Assembly: GCA_945903645.1 (NCBI GenBank) | Contig: CAMDOM010000029.1 | Coordinates: 1-41,478, forward strand | Source of the DNA: Chryseobacterium gleum | GTDB lineage: Bacteria > Bacteroidota > Bacteroidia > UBA10329 | Length of the DNA stretch: 41,478 bases | Direction: 5' to 3' | Shown here: piece by piece, positions 25,968 through 34,348 of the stretch | Layout: every line of letters starts with the position of its first letter | How positions within the stretch are numbered: position 1 is the first letter of the stretch | Notes under the pieces: model-generated | The model's input: the letters and a program-made list of their open reading frames with translations, nothing else | Databases searched by the model: none | What the model was told of the DNA's origin: nothing | Made by a program: the position numbers and the translations under genes

Positions 25968-28241
25968 ATGGAACTTCGCCAATCTTCCGAAAGTCAATGG
26001 AATCTGGACTTACTGCAAGGTCTTAAAGGCGAATACTCCCTCTTTCGCGAAATTGTGGAAGGTTTAGGCGACTTGGTTTTTGTGAAGGACCTAGCGGGAA
26101 ATTACATTTCGGCAAATAATTCATTTGCCCGTTTTCTAAAACGACCCAAGGATAATATAATTGGATCAAACGATATAGCCATTTTCGGAATTCCTTTGGC
26201 CAATGAAATTGCGGGGCACGAAAGAAAACTGACTATAGAAAATGGAGCGGTTCAGTATGCCTTAGTGCATACAGTATTGGACCATACAACTCATTTTGAA
26301 TGCCGATTGTTTCTTCTTCAAAATAGTGGAAAGACACCAACTGCACTTGTAGGCATTTGGCGCGATGTAACCCGTGAAAAGCGAGCTGAAGCAAAATATC
26401 GGTTCATTTTCGACAATGCTCCTATTGCATTTTGGGAAGAAGACTTTTCAAACGTGAAAATCATCCTGGATGAGTTGCGCCAGAATGGCGTAATAGACTT
26501 TGAAAACTATTTTAGAACGCATCCTGATGTGCTGGCAGAATGCGTTAAAAACATCCGAATTACGGACGTGAATTTGGCAACGATGCGTATGAATCATGTG
26601 CTGAATAAGCCCAAGTTTATTACCGAAATCCAGCGAAAATTCACAGAAGAGTCGCAGCAAATTTTTAGTGACGAGTTTGTGGCACTAGCCGAGGGACGCA
26701 CATTCTATCAATCGGAAGCTACCACAATAGATGTAGAAGGAGAGAAACTTAATGTGCTCTTTCACATGAATGTGCTTCCCGGCCACGAAGAAGATTTATC
26801 GTTGGTGTTGGTCTCCGTCATAGATGTATCCAGTCTCAAACGCACCGAAGGCCAACTATCGCACATTAAAGAACTGTATCGAAGTGTAGTAGAGGGACAA
26901 CGCGAAATGATTTGTCGATTTCTACCCACAGGAAAAGTGACGTTCTATAATTCGGCATTTCAGCATTTTTTCGAACGGGAAAGCCTGAATTTGGCCAACT
27001 TAAAATTTACGGAATTGTTTCCCCAAAAAACCAGTGCAGATTCTTTAGACAAACTCAGTAATTTAACCAAGGCCAATTCAACTTGTGCAATGGAGTTGCG
27101 CAACTATCGTGCGGACGGCTCGATGGTTTGGCAACAATGGGAAGTGCGTTCTCTTTTCAATGCCAAAGGAGAAGCAGTGAAATTTCAAGCGGTGGGAACA
27201 GATATTACCAATCGTAAGAATTCCGAAGATCAACTAGCTACTTCTGAAGCAAGATGGCGCTCCATATTTGAGAATGCAGAAGACCTTATTCTAACCGTGA
27301 ACTCCACAGGGCTAATACTTACTGCCAACGAACATGTGCTTGGGATTGAAGGCTTAAAACTTGCGGGCAAATTGATGACCAATCTTATAAGCAAAAGATA
27401 TTCATTGGCATTGAGCACAGCAATTCAAGAAGTTTTTGAACGTGGAAATAGAGTGACCGAGGAACTAAAACTGTTTCGAAATACTCCTTCAGAACGTATT
27501 ATGAGTTGTGTGGTCACACCTATTTTTCATGGCGAAAGAGTGCTTATGGCCACCATTATTGCTCGAGATATTACAGAAAGCAGAAAACTAGAAAATCAAG
27601 TGCGCGAAGCCTTGATAGAAGGACAAGAGAATGAGCGAAAACGAGTTGCACAAGAACTTCATGATGGATTAGGCCAGTTATTTACTGCCATCAAAATGAA
27701 TGTGCAGCACTTGCGAAGCGGTATCGAAACAGATGTTTCAGATAGTGCCTTGGAACGCCTTCATTTGCTGGAACAGAACATTGGCGTGGCTATAAATGAG
27801 GTGAAACATATTTCGCGCAATTTGATGCCTGATATATTGGAGCAATTTGGCCTTCGGGCTGCGTTGCAAGATTTGGTGCAGCATTGGAATGCCACCAGCG
27901 AAGTCAACATCTCAATCGAAATTGTCGCATTGCATCAAGCACTTTCTCCCGCAGTGGAATTGGCTATTTTTCGAATAGCGCAAGAGTTGATTACCAATGC
28001 AATGCGCCATAGCCATGCCACCACTATTTTCGTGCAGCTCATAGACCACACAACCTCCTTGGTGTTAATGGTGGAAGATGATGGCAATGGATTTGACCCC
28101 AATGCCGTGAAGTCTGGATTGGGATTGCGCAATATCCAATCGCGCACCGAGCTCTTCGAAGGATCTGTTGAGATTGATTCGTCCATCGGGCGCGGAACGG
28201 TAACCACAATCGAAATTCCTATTAGAACTACAAAGCCATGA
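25968..28241 (+). CDS. Multi-PAS sensor histidine kinase (NarL/HisKA_3 type)
   Basis: A 757-residue soluble kinase with no transmembrane segment, so cytoplasmic sensing is likely. Four PAS-type domains are visible: about residues 24-138 (LGDLVFVKDLAGNYISANNSFA, closing in WRDVTREKRAE), 140-292 (a divergent, long PAS region), 297-415 (closing in GTDITNRKNSEDQ) and 420-545 (closing in ARDITESRKLENQ). The HisKA_3 dimerisation domain has ERKRVAQELHDGLGQ with His565 as phosphorylation site. The HATPase_c domain follows (N-box ELITNAMRHSHA, G1 VEDDGNGFD, G2 GLGLRNIQSR). The stop overlaps the response-regulator start (ATGA), so it pairs with that LuxR-type regulator. Ligands are not inferable. Confidence 0.92.
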   Translation: MELRQSSESQWNLDLLQGLKGEYSLFREIVEGLGDLVFVKDLAGNYISANNSFARFLKRPKDNIIGSNDIAIFGIPLANEIAGHERKLTIENGAVQYALVHTVLDHTTHFECRLFLLQNSGKTPTALVGIWRDVTREKRAEAKYRFIFDNAPIAFWEEDFSNVKIILDELRQNGVIDFENYFRTHPDVLAECVKNIRITDVNLATMRMNHVLNKPKFITEIQRKFTEESQQIFSDEFVALAEGRTFYQSEATTIDVEGEKLNVLFHMNVLPGHEEDLSLVLVSVIDVSSLKRTEGQLSHIKELYRSVVEGQREMICRFLPTGKVTFYNSAFQHFFERESLNLANLKFTELFPQKTSADSLDKLSNLTKANSTCAMELRNYRADGSMVWQQWEVRSLFNAKGEAVKFQAVGTDITNRKNSEDQLATSEARWRSIFENAEDLILTVNSTGLILTANEHVLGIEGLKLAGKLMTNLISKRYSLALSTAIQEVFERGNRVTEELKLFRNTPSERIMSCVVTPIFHGERVLMATIIARDITESRKLENQVREALIEGQENERKRVAQELHDGLGQLFTAIKMNVQHLRSGIETDVSDSALERLHLLEQNIGVAINEVKHISRNLMPDILEQFGLRAALQDLVQHWNATSEVNISIEIVALHQALSPAVELAIFRIAQELITNAMRHSHATTIFVQLIDHTTSLVLMVEDDGNGFDPNAVKSGLGLRNIQSRTELFEGSVEIDSSIGRGTVTTIEIPIRTTKP

Positions 28242-28876
28242 TTCAACTCCTTATTGTTGACGATTACGAAATGATTCGCAATGGTTTAAAAGCGCTCATT
28301 TCCGATGAAAAAGACATGCAGGTGGCCGCTTTGGCAAGCAATGGATTGGAGGCCATAGAGCAATGCTCCAAGCAAGCCATTGATGTTGTTTTAATGGACA
28401 TTATGATGCCAGAAATGAATGGAGTGGATGCTACAGCTGTTATTACACGAAGGTATCCTGGCACCAAAGTTTTAGCCGTTACTATCAACGAGCAAGGGCG
28501 ATACATTAGAGAGGCATTAAAGGCTGGAGCATCTGGTTATATCCTTAAACATTCGAGCAAGGACGAGATTCTTGCTGCAATTCGCACTGTGTGCAAGGGA
28601 CGGCCATATTTCAGTGGCGAAATATTGTCGCTCATTTCGGAGGAGTTCACCAACAAATCTGCGGTAAACAATAATCCTTCCTTAACCAAAAAAGAAGGAG
28701 AAGTACTTCGGCTTATCTCGCTCGAATTCACCAATCAGGAAATTGCCGAGCAGCTTCATTGCAGCATGCGAACTATTGATACCCACAAGCGCAATTTGAT
28801 AAAGAAACTTGGGGTGAAAAATGTGGTGGGGTTGGTGAAATACGCGGTGAAGCTTGGTATGATAGACGGACGCTAG
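28238..28876 (+). CDS. LuxR/NarL-family response regulator
   Basis: A 212-residue two-domain regulator. The receiver domain (residues 1-120) has the acidic pair Asp8/Asp9, phospho-acceptor Asp54 in VLMDIMMPEMNG, the switch Thr in LAVTIN and Lys in ILKHSS. The C-terminal LuxR-type helix-turn-helix (residues ~145-210) contains LTKKEGEVLRLISLEFTNQEIAEQL and SMRTIDTHKRNLIKKLGVKN. Translationally coupled to the multi-PAS kinase, its evident partner. No terminator is visible before the next gene 44 bases downstream. Confidence 0.94.
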   Translation: MIQLLIVDDYEMIRNGLKALISDEKDMQVAALASNGLEAIEQCSKQAIDVVLMDIMMPEMNGVDATAVITRRYPGTKVLAVTINEQGRYIREALKAGASGYILKHSSKDEILAAIRTVCKGRPYFSGEILSLISEEFTNKSAVNNNPSLTKKEGEVLRLISLEFTNQEIAEQLHCSMRTIDTHKRNLIKKLGVKNVVGLVKYAVKLGMIDGR

Positions 28877-28920
28877 TTGCAATCAGTTCAGTTCCACCAT
28901 CCAAATTCGATTTAGGCGCA

Positions 28921-30066
28921 ATGCGATTTCCCGACATTCAAGTGCTCCGAATCGTAGGATGGGTAACGCTTGTGGCACTTTTGGTGGGCATGGTGATGTC
29001 TGCAAACCTATGGCAGCTTGAGCGGAACTTCCCAGTTCTTCCAATTTTCGGAAACCAACCATTTATAGCAGCCTGGTTAGATAAAGTGCTTGTCGCGTTG
29101 GCAATTCTAGCTTACGCTTCTTTTCTACTTTATAGGAAAGCATTTCTTCTAGCGGTATTTCTAGGCGCACTACTAGTTGTGCTGCTGCAAGATTATATGC
29201 GCCTGCAACCTTGGGTGTATCAATACCTCATAGTCTGTGGAATAGTTGGACTGGGATTACTTCAAAAATCACCAAAGGAGCCATTACACAGCCTTCGTTT
29301 CATTCTAATAGCCATCTATTTCTACGCGGGGCTTTTCAAGGTAAATTATACCTTTTTCGAGCTTGCGAGCATCACCTATCTATCGTTTTTAACTCCAGTT
29401 GTCCCAAAAGATTTCATGTCAATTTTGGTAATTCTTGGGGGTACTGTTCCGTTTATTGAAATGAGTATTGCCGCGGGTTTACTCACTAAAACCTATCGCA
29501 AATTGGCTTTGATTGCAGCCCTTGGTTTGCATGCATTTATCATTGTATTCGTGTCCATTCGGCTCAACTGGAATCCCGTAATCATTCCATGGAATTTGGC
29601 AATGATGGCGCTGGTGGTTTTGCTTTTCCCTAGTAGTAGCGAATACATGTGGAAAGATGTTCTCCTGAACAAACTGAGACCCAAGCACATGGCATTAGTT
29701 CTTCTTGTTGGCATGATGCCCCTTTTCCATTTTTTTGGTCTTTGGGACACCTATCCTTCCTTCGATTTATACAGCTATCGCGGCACTAGCGTAAAAATAG
29801 AGTGGACGCCAGAGGAGCGTGATGCTTTTCTCAAAGCATATCATCTTAATCCAAGCGACTATCCAAAAATAGACTCCAATTTTAGGTTGGATGATTGGTC
29901 CTATCGCGAACTGGGCGTGCCTATTTATCCTGAAAAACGGGTGCTACAGCGCATTGTAAAAGAACTGTGCTCCAAAGGAATTGTACAAAATTCCATTGCC
30001 CATATGGGCCCAGTTTACTTTGAAGAAAACAGTAACGAAACGATACGCTGCGAAGACTTATACTAA
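28921..30066 (+). CDS. Polytopic membrane protein resembling HTTM/DoxX-like proteins, unknown function
   Basis: A 381-residue protein with about seven or eight hydrophobic helices in residues 8-265 (e.g. IVGWVTLVALLVGMVMS, VLVALAILAYASFLL, FLLAVFLGALLVVLL, LIVCGIVGLGLL, SILVILGGTVPFIEMSI, KLALIAALGLHAFIIVFVSI, AMMALVVLLFP, ALVLLVGMMPLFHFFGLW). A ~100-residue soluble C-terminus follows. The segment IAIYFYAGLFKVNYTFFE and the GLHAFIIVF...NPVIIPWNL pattern recall HTTM (vitamin K-dependent carboxylase-like) and related membrane proteins, but no catalytic motif is evident. Its stop overlaps tail-to-tail with the convergent DUF5777 gene by four bases. Possibly co-transcribed with the kinase/regulator pair. 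Function unknown. Confidence 0.65.
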   Translation: MRFPDIQVLRIVGWVTLVALLVGMVMSANLWQLERNFPVLPIFGNQPFIAAWLDKVLVALAILAYASFLLYRKAFLLAVFLGALLVVLLQDYMRLQPWVYQYLIVCGIVGLGLLQKSPKEPLHSLRFILIAIYFYAGLFKVNYTFFELASITYLSFLTPVVPKDFMSILVILGGTVPFIEMSIAAGLLTKTYRKLALIAALGLHAFIIVFVSIRLNWNPVIIPWNLAMMALVVLLFPSSSEYMWKDVLLNKLRPKHMALVLLVGMMPLFHFFGLWDTYPSFDLYSYRGTSVKIEWTPEERDAFLKAYHLNPSDYPKIDSNFRLDDWSYRELGVPIYPEKRVLQRIVKELCSKGIVQNSIAHMGPVYFEENSNETIRCEDLY

Positions 30067-31028
30067 GCCTTAGCCGCTTTCTTCGCCAACCTGTCGGCTT
30101 TGCGTTGCTTGAATTTGTTCTTGTTATACACCGTAAACACGCGACTTATATTGAAACCAATATGAATATCGCCCGCGCCCCAATCGCCATTGGTTTCAGT
30201 AACGAACGCTTTTTCATGAAGTCCACGCGAGTTGGTGGCATGGATTTGAAACACGTGACCTCCGGTTTCCAAGTCGAAGCCCACAGAAAAGGAATCACGC
30301 ACTTTTTGACCATCAAATGCAGAGACAATCTGGTTTTGTGGCACCCAGTAATATTCAAGGTTTAATGCAAAACTTTTGGTTATTTTAACTCTGCCTCCTG
30401 CGCCTAAAGCAAATACCGTGTTGGCATCGTCAGCAGTCTTCACCAAGTTGCGATGCACAATGGTTGGTGTAAGTTGGAAGGATAAACGCTCCGAAAATTT
30501 GCGGGCTATCATTATCTGATAGCTGTAGTACATCCTCGAGGTGAAATAGTTTTCGCGAGTTGGGTCAGCATAATCTTGCGATACAATCGCCATGCTTGCA
30601 AACAAGGTCATACTAAGCGGCATTTTCTTTTTGCCTTTGCTTTGGCGCAGCACCTTATACTTGATAAAGCCATCATAGCATTTTTGAAACGTGCTGCGGC
30701 CAAATCCGATATTTATGTTGTCGGTTATGCCATATTCAAACCCAAGGCGCATTTTGGCATTATCAATCCCAAAAAACTCTTTCGCACCTTCGTTCACCCG
30801 TCCAAATCGGTGACCAATAAGCATATTGAGCACGCCTTTTCCATTGGTTTCTATGGAATGTCCGGCCACCAACCGAGTAGATTTGAAGGTGGCAATGGCA
30901 TATTCGGTTTTTGCTTCTTCGGGCTCAGACTCATTGAGGATGTCCATCAAATCGTCTTGAGCAAATGCCGCTGGGGCAGAAATAATCAGGGCCAAAGCCC
31001 CAGCAAGCAATCTACTTGTTATATGCAT
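30063..31028 (-). CDS. DUF5777-family outer-membrane beta-barrel protein
   Basis: A 321-residue protein with signal peptide (LLAGALALIISAPAAFAQ), an acidic linker, then the family hallmark HSIETNGKGVLNMLIGHRFGRVNEG (residues ~57-81), DNAKMRLGFEYGITDNINIGFGRS and YDGFIKYKVLRQ, and further strands ending in GFNISRVFTVY with a Lys-rich tail. DUF5777 proteins are predicted barrels of unknown role. ATG at 31028 is preferred, giving a standard signal peptide and 17 bases of overlap with the yceI gene; ATG 31043 is possible. It is the last gene of the five-gene leftward operon that also encodes haem-binding lipoproteins, so a role as an outer-membrane partner of those cytochromes is an inference. 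Confidence 0.8.
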   Translation of the reverse strand: MHITSRLLAGALALIISAPAAFAQDDLMDILNESEPEEAKTEYAIATFKSTRLVAGHSIETNGKGVLNMLIGHRFGRVNEGAKEFFGIDNAKMRLGFEYGITDNINIGFGRSTFQKCYDGFIKYKVLRQSKGKKKMPLSMTLFASMAIVSQDYADPTRENYFTSRMYYSYQIMIARKFSERLSFQLTPTIVHRNLVKTADDANTVFALGAGGRVKITKSFALNLEYYWVPQNQIVSAFDGQKVRDSFSVGFDLETGGHVFQIHATNSRGLHEKAFVTETNGDWGAGDIHIGFNISRVFTVYNKNKFKQRKADRLAKKAAKA

Positions 31029-31566
31029 CATACTTGGCGTCAACAGTTACTTCCACTTGTGTGGCAATTTTATCTTTTACAGGGCCAGGTATTTTAATTC
31101 CATAATCTGACAGGGTAATTTTGAATTTGGAAGTACCACTCAAAACGCCTTTTTCCACTTTAAATATACCTTCTGCTTTCATAGGGGTAACTTTTCCTTT
31201 AAGCTCCATGGTACCTTCAAGCGTTACTGGATAAGTGCCGTCTTTTACAAGTGCAAGGTCTCCTTTTGGGGTAAATTTTCCTTTGAATGTTGCTTTTGGA
31301 TAGGTGGCCGATTCCACATATTTCTCGTTGAAATGCTCCTGCATCAAAGCCTTATCAAACTCGAAGGATTTCATCAATACGGTGAATACCATTTCTTTTT
31401 TCTCAAAATCGACAACGGTTGTACCTTGATGATTGTCGGCTTCAATCTTTTCCATTGGAGTTTCGGAAAAGAACCTTACGTGAGCTGTTTTAGAAAGGTA
31501 TTTCTGTGCAAACGAAGCGTTGATGCTAACAGAACTAGCAAGGGCAATAAAGAGGAACTTTTTCAT
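31012..31566 (-). CDS. YceI-family periplasmic lipid-binding protein
   Basis: A 184-residue exported lipocalin-like protein. The signal peptide is MKKFLFIALASSVSINASFAQ; then a beta-barrel with SKTAHVRFFSETPMEKIEADN, VLMKSFEFDKALMQEHFNEKYVES and YPKATFKGKF (the standard YceI F-x3-LMxxHFN region), ending in KFKITLSDYGIKIPG...VEVTVDAKYD. Family members bind polyisoprenoid or quinone-like lipids. ATG at 31566 is chosen over the upstream 31608 because it starts the signal peptide. It lies between a cytochrome-like lipoprotein gene and the DUF5777 barrel gene, with which its end overlaps. Confidence 0.92.
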   Translation of the reverse strand: MKKFLFIALASSVSINASFAQKYLSKTAHVRFFSETPMEKIEADNHQGTTVVDFEKKEMVFTVLMKSFEFDKALMQEHFNEKYVESATYPKATFKGKFTPKGDLALVKDGTYPVTLEGTMELKGKVTPMKAEGIFKVEKGVLSGTSKFKITLSDYGIKIPGPVKDKIATQVEVTVDAKYDAYNK

Positions 31567-31588
31567 GATGATTGTTTTAGTGAGTTTT

Positions 31589-31939
31589 TTAGTTGTTTGG
31601 CGCACCATTCAAAATCCATGCCCCAATTTTATCAACTTGGCAACTGGTGAGTCCACCATTGGGAGGCATGCTTTGTTGGTCAACCACCCGTATTTGCATG
31701 GAACCGTTGGTAACCTTAGCCAATACAGAGGCATGATCGGTAAAAATGTGACCCGTAGCACTGCCGCCTGGGCCATGGCAAGCCGTGAGGCAATTGCCTT
31801 CTATAATAGGCCAAACATCATCGGTATAGCTCACTGCTGTGGTGTCGCAACCAGTATACAGTTCGTCTTCCACATCATAATAGCAAGACGATAGCCCAAA
31901 CAGCGATACGATTACAAGAGAAATAAGAATGCGATCCAT
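31589..31939 (-). CDS. Small cytochrome-c-like lipoprotein with CX3CH motif
   Basis: A 116-residue predicted lipoprotein (lipobox LSSC, Cys19). The mature part has one haem-binding-like motif NCLTACHG, i.e. C-X3-CH instead of C-X2-CH, preceded by YTDDVWPIIEGN and followed by QQSMPPNGG with a probable axial Met, and LTSCQVDKIGAWILNGAPNN. This order (C..CH, then MPP, then a closing W-I-x-x-GA helix) is that of the planctomycete-type cytochrome C (PSCyt1) domains also seen in the next gene upstream. It may carry a covalent haem on the periplasmic or surface side. The gene is 9 bases after the di-haem-like gene and 22 before yceI. Confidence 0.75.
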   Translation of the reverse strand: MDRILISLVIVSLFGLSSCYYDVEDELYTGCDTTAVSYTDDVWPIIEGNCLTACHGPGGSATGHIFTDHASVLAKVTNGSMQIRVVDQQSMPPNGGLTSCQVDKIGAWILNGAPNN

Positions 31940-31948
31940 AGTGAGGTT

Positions 31949-32671
31949 CTAGTTGTTTAAAGCGCCTTGATTTATCCAATTGCGAATAAGAGCAACCCTA
32001 CAAGCTGATAGCTTGGGTTGGTTTTTTGGCATGGCACTAAAACCAGCCAAATGTTCGATTGAACCAATTAACCGTCCACTTGTAACCGTGGCATTCACTT
32101 GGTCGAAAGTGGATAGGGCTATTCCTCCCTGCGGAGCAGTTGCATTATGACAACCTAAGCAATAGGACGAAATAATGGGAGCAACATCTGAAGTATAAGA
32201 AACATTAACCGTATCGCAGGCCGCATTTTCAACACAACTATTATTACGAGCACCTTGAGCAATCCAATCGCGAACGGTGTTTATTTGGTCTTGTGTTAGT
32301 GTAATGCCCGAGCCTGTAGGAGGCATAATGTCTACGGGATTGTTTTCTATCATAACCTTATATGCCTTACTTTCTCCCGGATTTCCTGCCACAATATCTC
32401 CCGTGTTAACGATATTACTGTAGGTGTTGAGGATTACTTCTGCTTCTGCAGTGATGGCATCATGACAACCAGTCACCGCACAGCTTGATGCAAAAATGGG
32501 CAACACATCATTTTGAAAATAGGAAGTATCTGGGTCGCAGTTGGTTCCTAGTGTATCATCAGGCACCGTATCCGTTGGGTCAATAGTTTCGTTGGGAATA
32601 ATGGGTTCGTGCTTACAGCCAGCAGCCACTAGAAACCCAATAAATACAAGAACAGGGAAGGTAGTTTTCAT
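31949..32671 (-). CDS. Di-haem cytochrome-c-like lipoprotein (CX4CH and CXXCH)
   Basis: A 240-residue predicted lipoprotein (lipobox VAAGC, Cys19) with two consecutive PSCyt1-type domains. The first has YFQNDVLPIFASSCAVTGCHD (C-X4-CH) and, later, DIMPPTGSG with TVRDWIAQGARNN. The second has VSYTSDVAPIISSYCLGCHN (canonical CXXCH) and SAMPKNQPKLSAC with LIRNWINQGALNN. Pro/Asp/Thr-rich linkers precede the first domain. The two domains and the single-domain protein encoded next are clearly paralogous. The start overlaps the OB-fold gene stop by four bases. The predicted role is electron transfer or redox sensing in the envelope; the partner is unknown. Confidence 0.8.
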   Translation of the reverse strand: MKTTFPVLVFIGFLVAAGCKHEPIIPNETIDPTDTVPDDTLGTNCDPDTSYFQNDVLPIFASSCAVTGCHDAITAEAEVILNTYSNIVNTGDIVAGNPGESKAYKVMIENNPVDIMPPTGSGITLTQDQINTVRDWIAQGARNNSCVENAACDTVNVSYTSDVAPIISSYCLGCHNATAPQGGIALSTFDQVNATVTSGRLIGSIEHLAGFSAMPKNQPKLSACRVALIRNWINQGALNN

Positions 32672-33072
32672 TCTACAGAGCAGTTAATCAAGATAACATC
32701 CATTAGGTATCCCGTACAGCGGCATTTTACTGTAACGGCATCACCTTCGGCTACAGTTAAAGGGTTTTTATTTTGCATCGTTGCGATTACTCCCCCTAGC
32801 ATGGCATTGGCTGCAGTAATGGTTACTACCGATTGGCCGGCATCATTAACAGCTACCTCCGCCACCTGACCAGTTACCGCCACCACTTTATCTAAATACT
32901 TTGCGTTGGCCGCAGTTTCATCGGCCTCAAAAGCATCAAACAATTCATCTGCTGTCAAAACAAAGGCTGCCTCTTCGGAAGCAATATCGCGGTGTGGTTT
33001 ATTCCAGAGATAGTATGCCACACCCAAACCAATAACTAGTGCAACAATTCCGAAGAGTACTAATTTTTTCAT
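32668..33072 (-). CDS. Membrane-anchored OB-fold (tRNA_anti-like) protein
   Basis: A 134-residue protein: an N-terminal membrane anchor (residues 3-23, LVLFGIVALVIGLGVAYYL), an acidic helix (ADELFDAFEADETAANAKYLDK), then a small OB-fold (VVAVTGQVAEVAV...SVVTITAANAMLGGVIATM...AVTVKCRCTGYLMDVILINCSV). The pattern 'L-F-x-x-F-x-x-DE-x-x-A-x-x-KY-x-DK-x-x-x-V-x-G' is the tRNA_anti-like envelope family. It is the first gene of a five-gene leftward operon, driven by a TACTTTTG promoter at 33100-33093 and overlapping the di-haem lipoprotein gene by four bases. Confidence 0.75.
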   Translation of the reverse strand: MKKLVLFGIVALVIGLGVAYYLWNKPHRDIASEEAAFVLTADELFDAFEADETAANAKYLDKVVAVTGQVAEVAVNDAGQSVVTITAANAMLGGVIATMQNKNPLTVAEGDAVTVKCRCTGYLMDVILINCSVE

Positions 33073-33092
33073 TCCTTAATTTGATAATGCAA

Positions 33093-33121
33093 CAAAAGTA
33101 ATTGGCAGAAAACCAAAGCAA
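33093..33121 (-). promoter_or_regulatory. Promoter of the OB-fold/cytochrome/YceI/DUF5777 operon
   Basis: On the minus strand TTG (33121-33119) and TACTTTTG (33100-33093) form a -33/-7 pair with an 18-base spacer, within the usual range for the phylum. The -7 element ends 21 bases before the ATG at 33072, so the leader is about 14 bases. Confidence 0.55.
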
Positions 33122-33196
33122 GCGACATTCGTCACCTTATTTCCTGATTATTTTTAGTCCGAGGAAGTCATTTAATGGTGACTCAAAAATTACTTT

Positions 33197-34348
33197 TTAC
33201 TGCACCCTACGTACATGGCTTGCATTCAACTCTTCAATAGAGGTTACTCCAATTAGTCGCATCACCCGCTCCATTTCATCGTTCAAAATAGCATAGCTGC
33301 GCGCTACGCCTTCTTCTCCGCCTGCTGCTAAACCATACAAATAGGCTTTGCCAATAAGCACACCTTTGGCACCGAGAGCCAACGCTTTCACCACGTCCGA
33401 ACCACGCTCTATTCCTCCATCCAACAACACCTCGGTGCGATTGCCCACAGCTGCTACAATTTCGGGCAACAGACTTAGGGTAGAAGGCGAGCCATCCAAC
33501 TGTCTGCCGCCATGATTGCTTATAACTATGCCCGAAGCACCCATATTGGCTGCCATCACGGCATCTTCCGCGCTTTGAATGCCTTTGAGCATAAACTTTC
33601 CGCCCCATTGGGCCATCATCGCTTCGGCCCGTTGCCAATCTACCGTGGCATCGAATTGCGCATTTATTTCTTCAATCACCTTCAGTGCTTCTGCTCCGTG
33701 GGGCAAATGCTGGGTCATATTGGCCATCACCCACTTGGGCGAAGTGAGATAACGATAGAGCCATTGAGGTTTGCTAAGCGCAGCCAAAGCCGTGTTCCTG
33801 CGCAACACACCCGGCCTTCCATGACCATTCCTTAAATCGCGTTCGCGCTTGCCCAATGCAGGTAAATCCACAGCCAGCATAATGCCGTCATACTTCGCTT
33901 TTTTACATCGCTCTATAAAGTCGCTTACCATCTTCCTGTCGTGCCACGCATAAATCTGAAAGAATTTGGGCCCTTGCGATGTGGCGGCCACATCCTCTAT
34001 CGAGGTGGTACTTACCGTGCTTAGCGAATAGGCCGAACCCGCAGCATGAGCGGCCGTTACCACCGCTTTTTCGCCCAAGTAATGGAACATGCGCGACATG
34101 CCCGTGGGTGCAGCAATAATGGGCGTTTTAACCGAAATGCCCTGCACCGTTGTGCTCAAATCTATATACTCCACATTGCGCAGCACACGGGGCACAAACT
34201 CCCATTTGGCATAGGCTTCACGATTCCAACGCAGCGTAAGTTCTTCCTCTGCGCCACCGTGGATATAATCAAACATCACACTGGGCAATTTCTGCTGCGC
34301 GAGGGTGCGCAGGTCTGCAATAGTATGGCAATCGGAAAGTTGGCTCAT
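33197..34348 (-). CDS. FMN-dependent alpha-hydroxy-acid dehydrogenase (lactate dehydrogenase/oxidase family)
   Basis: A 383-residue TIM-barrel flavoprotein. Segments in order: FDYIHGGAEEELTLRWN (residues ~25-41), IIAAPTGMSRMFHYLGE (FMN-binding), SLSTVSTTSIEDVA, FQIYAWHDR, the barrel Lys in KFMLKGIQSAEDA, the active-site SNHGGRQLDGSPS (His base and Arg substrate ligand), and LLDGGIERGSDVVKALALGAKGVLIG. The family oxidises L-2-hydroxy acids such as L-lactate, passing electrons to quinone, cytochrome or O2; substrate cannot be fixed from the sequence. ATG at 34348 gives the usual N-terminus; ATG 34384 would add 12 residues. It diverges from a histidine kinase gene; a near-consensus TACCTTTC lies at 34375-34368. 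Confidence 0.9.
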   Translation of the reverse strand: MSQLSDCHTIADLRTLAQQKLPSVMFDYIHGGAEEELTLRWNREAYAKWEFVPRVLRNVEYIDLSTTVQGISVKTPIIAAPTGMSRMFHYLGEKAVVTAAHAAGSAYSLSTVSTTSIEDVAATSQGPKFFQIYAWHDRKMVSDFIERCKKAKYDGIMLAVDLPALGKRERDLRNGHGRPGVLRRNTALAALSKPQWLYRYLTSPKWVMANMTQHLPHGAEALKVIEEINAQFDATVDWQRAEAMMAQWGGKFMLKGIQSAEDAVMAANMGASGIVISNHGGRQLDGSPSTLSLLPEIVAAVGNRTEVLLDGGIERGSDVVKALALGAKGVLIGKAYLYGLAAGGEEGVARSYAILNDEMERVMRLIGVTSIEELNASHVRRVQ

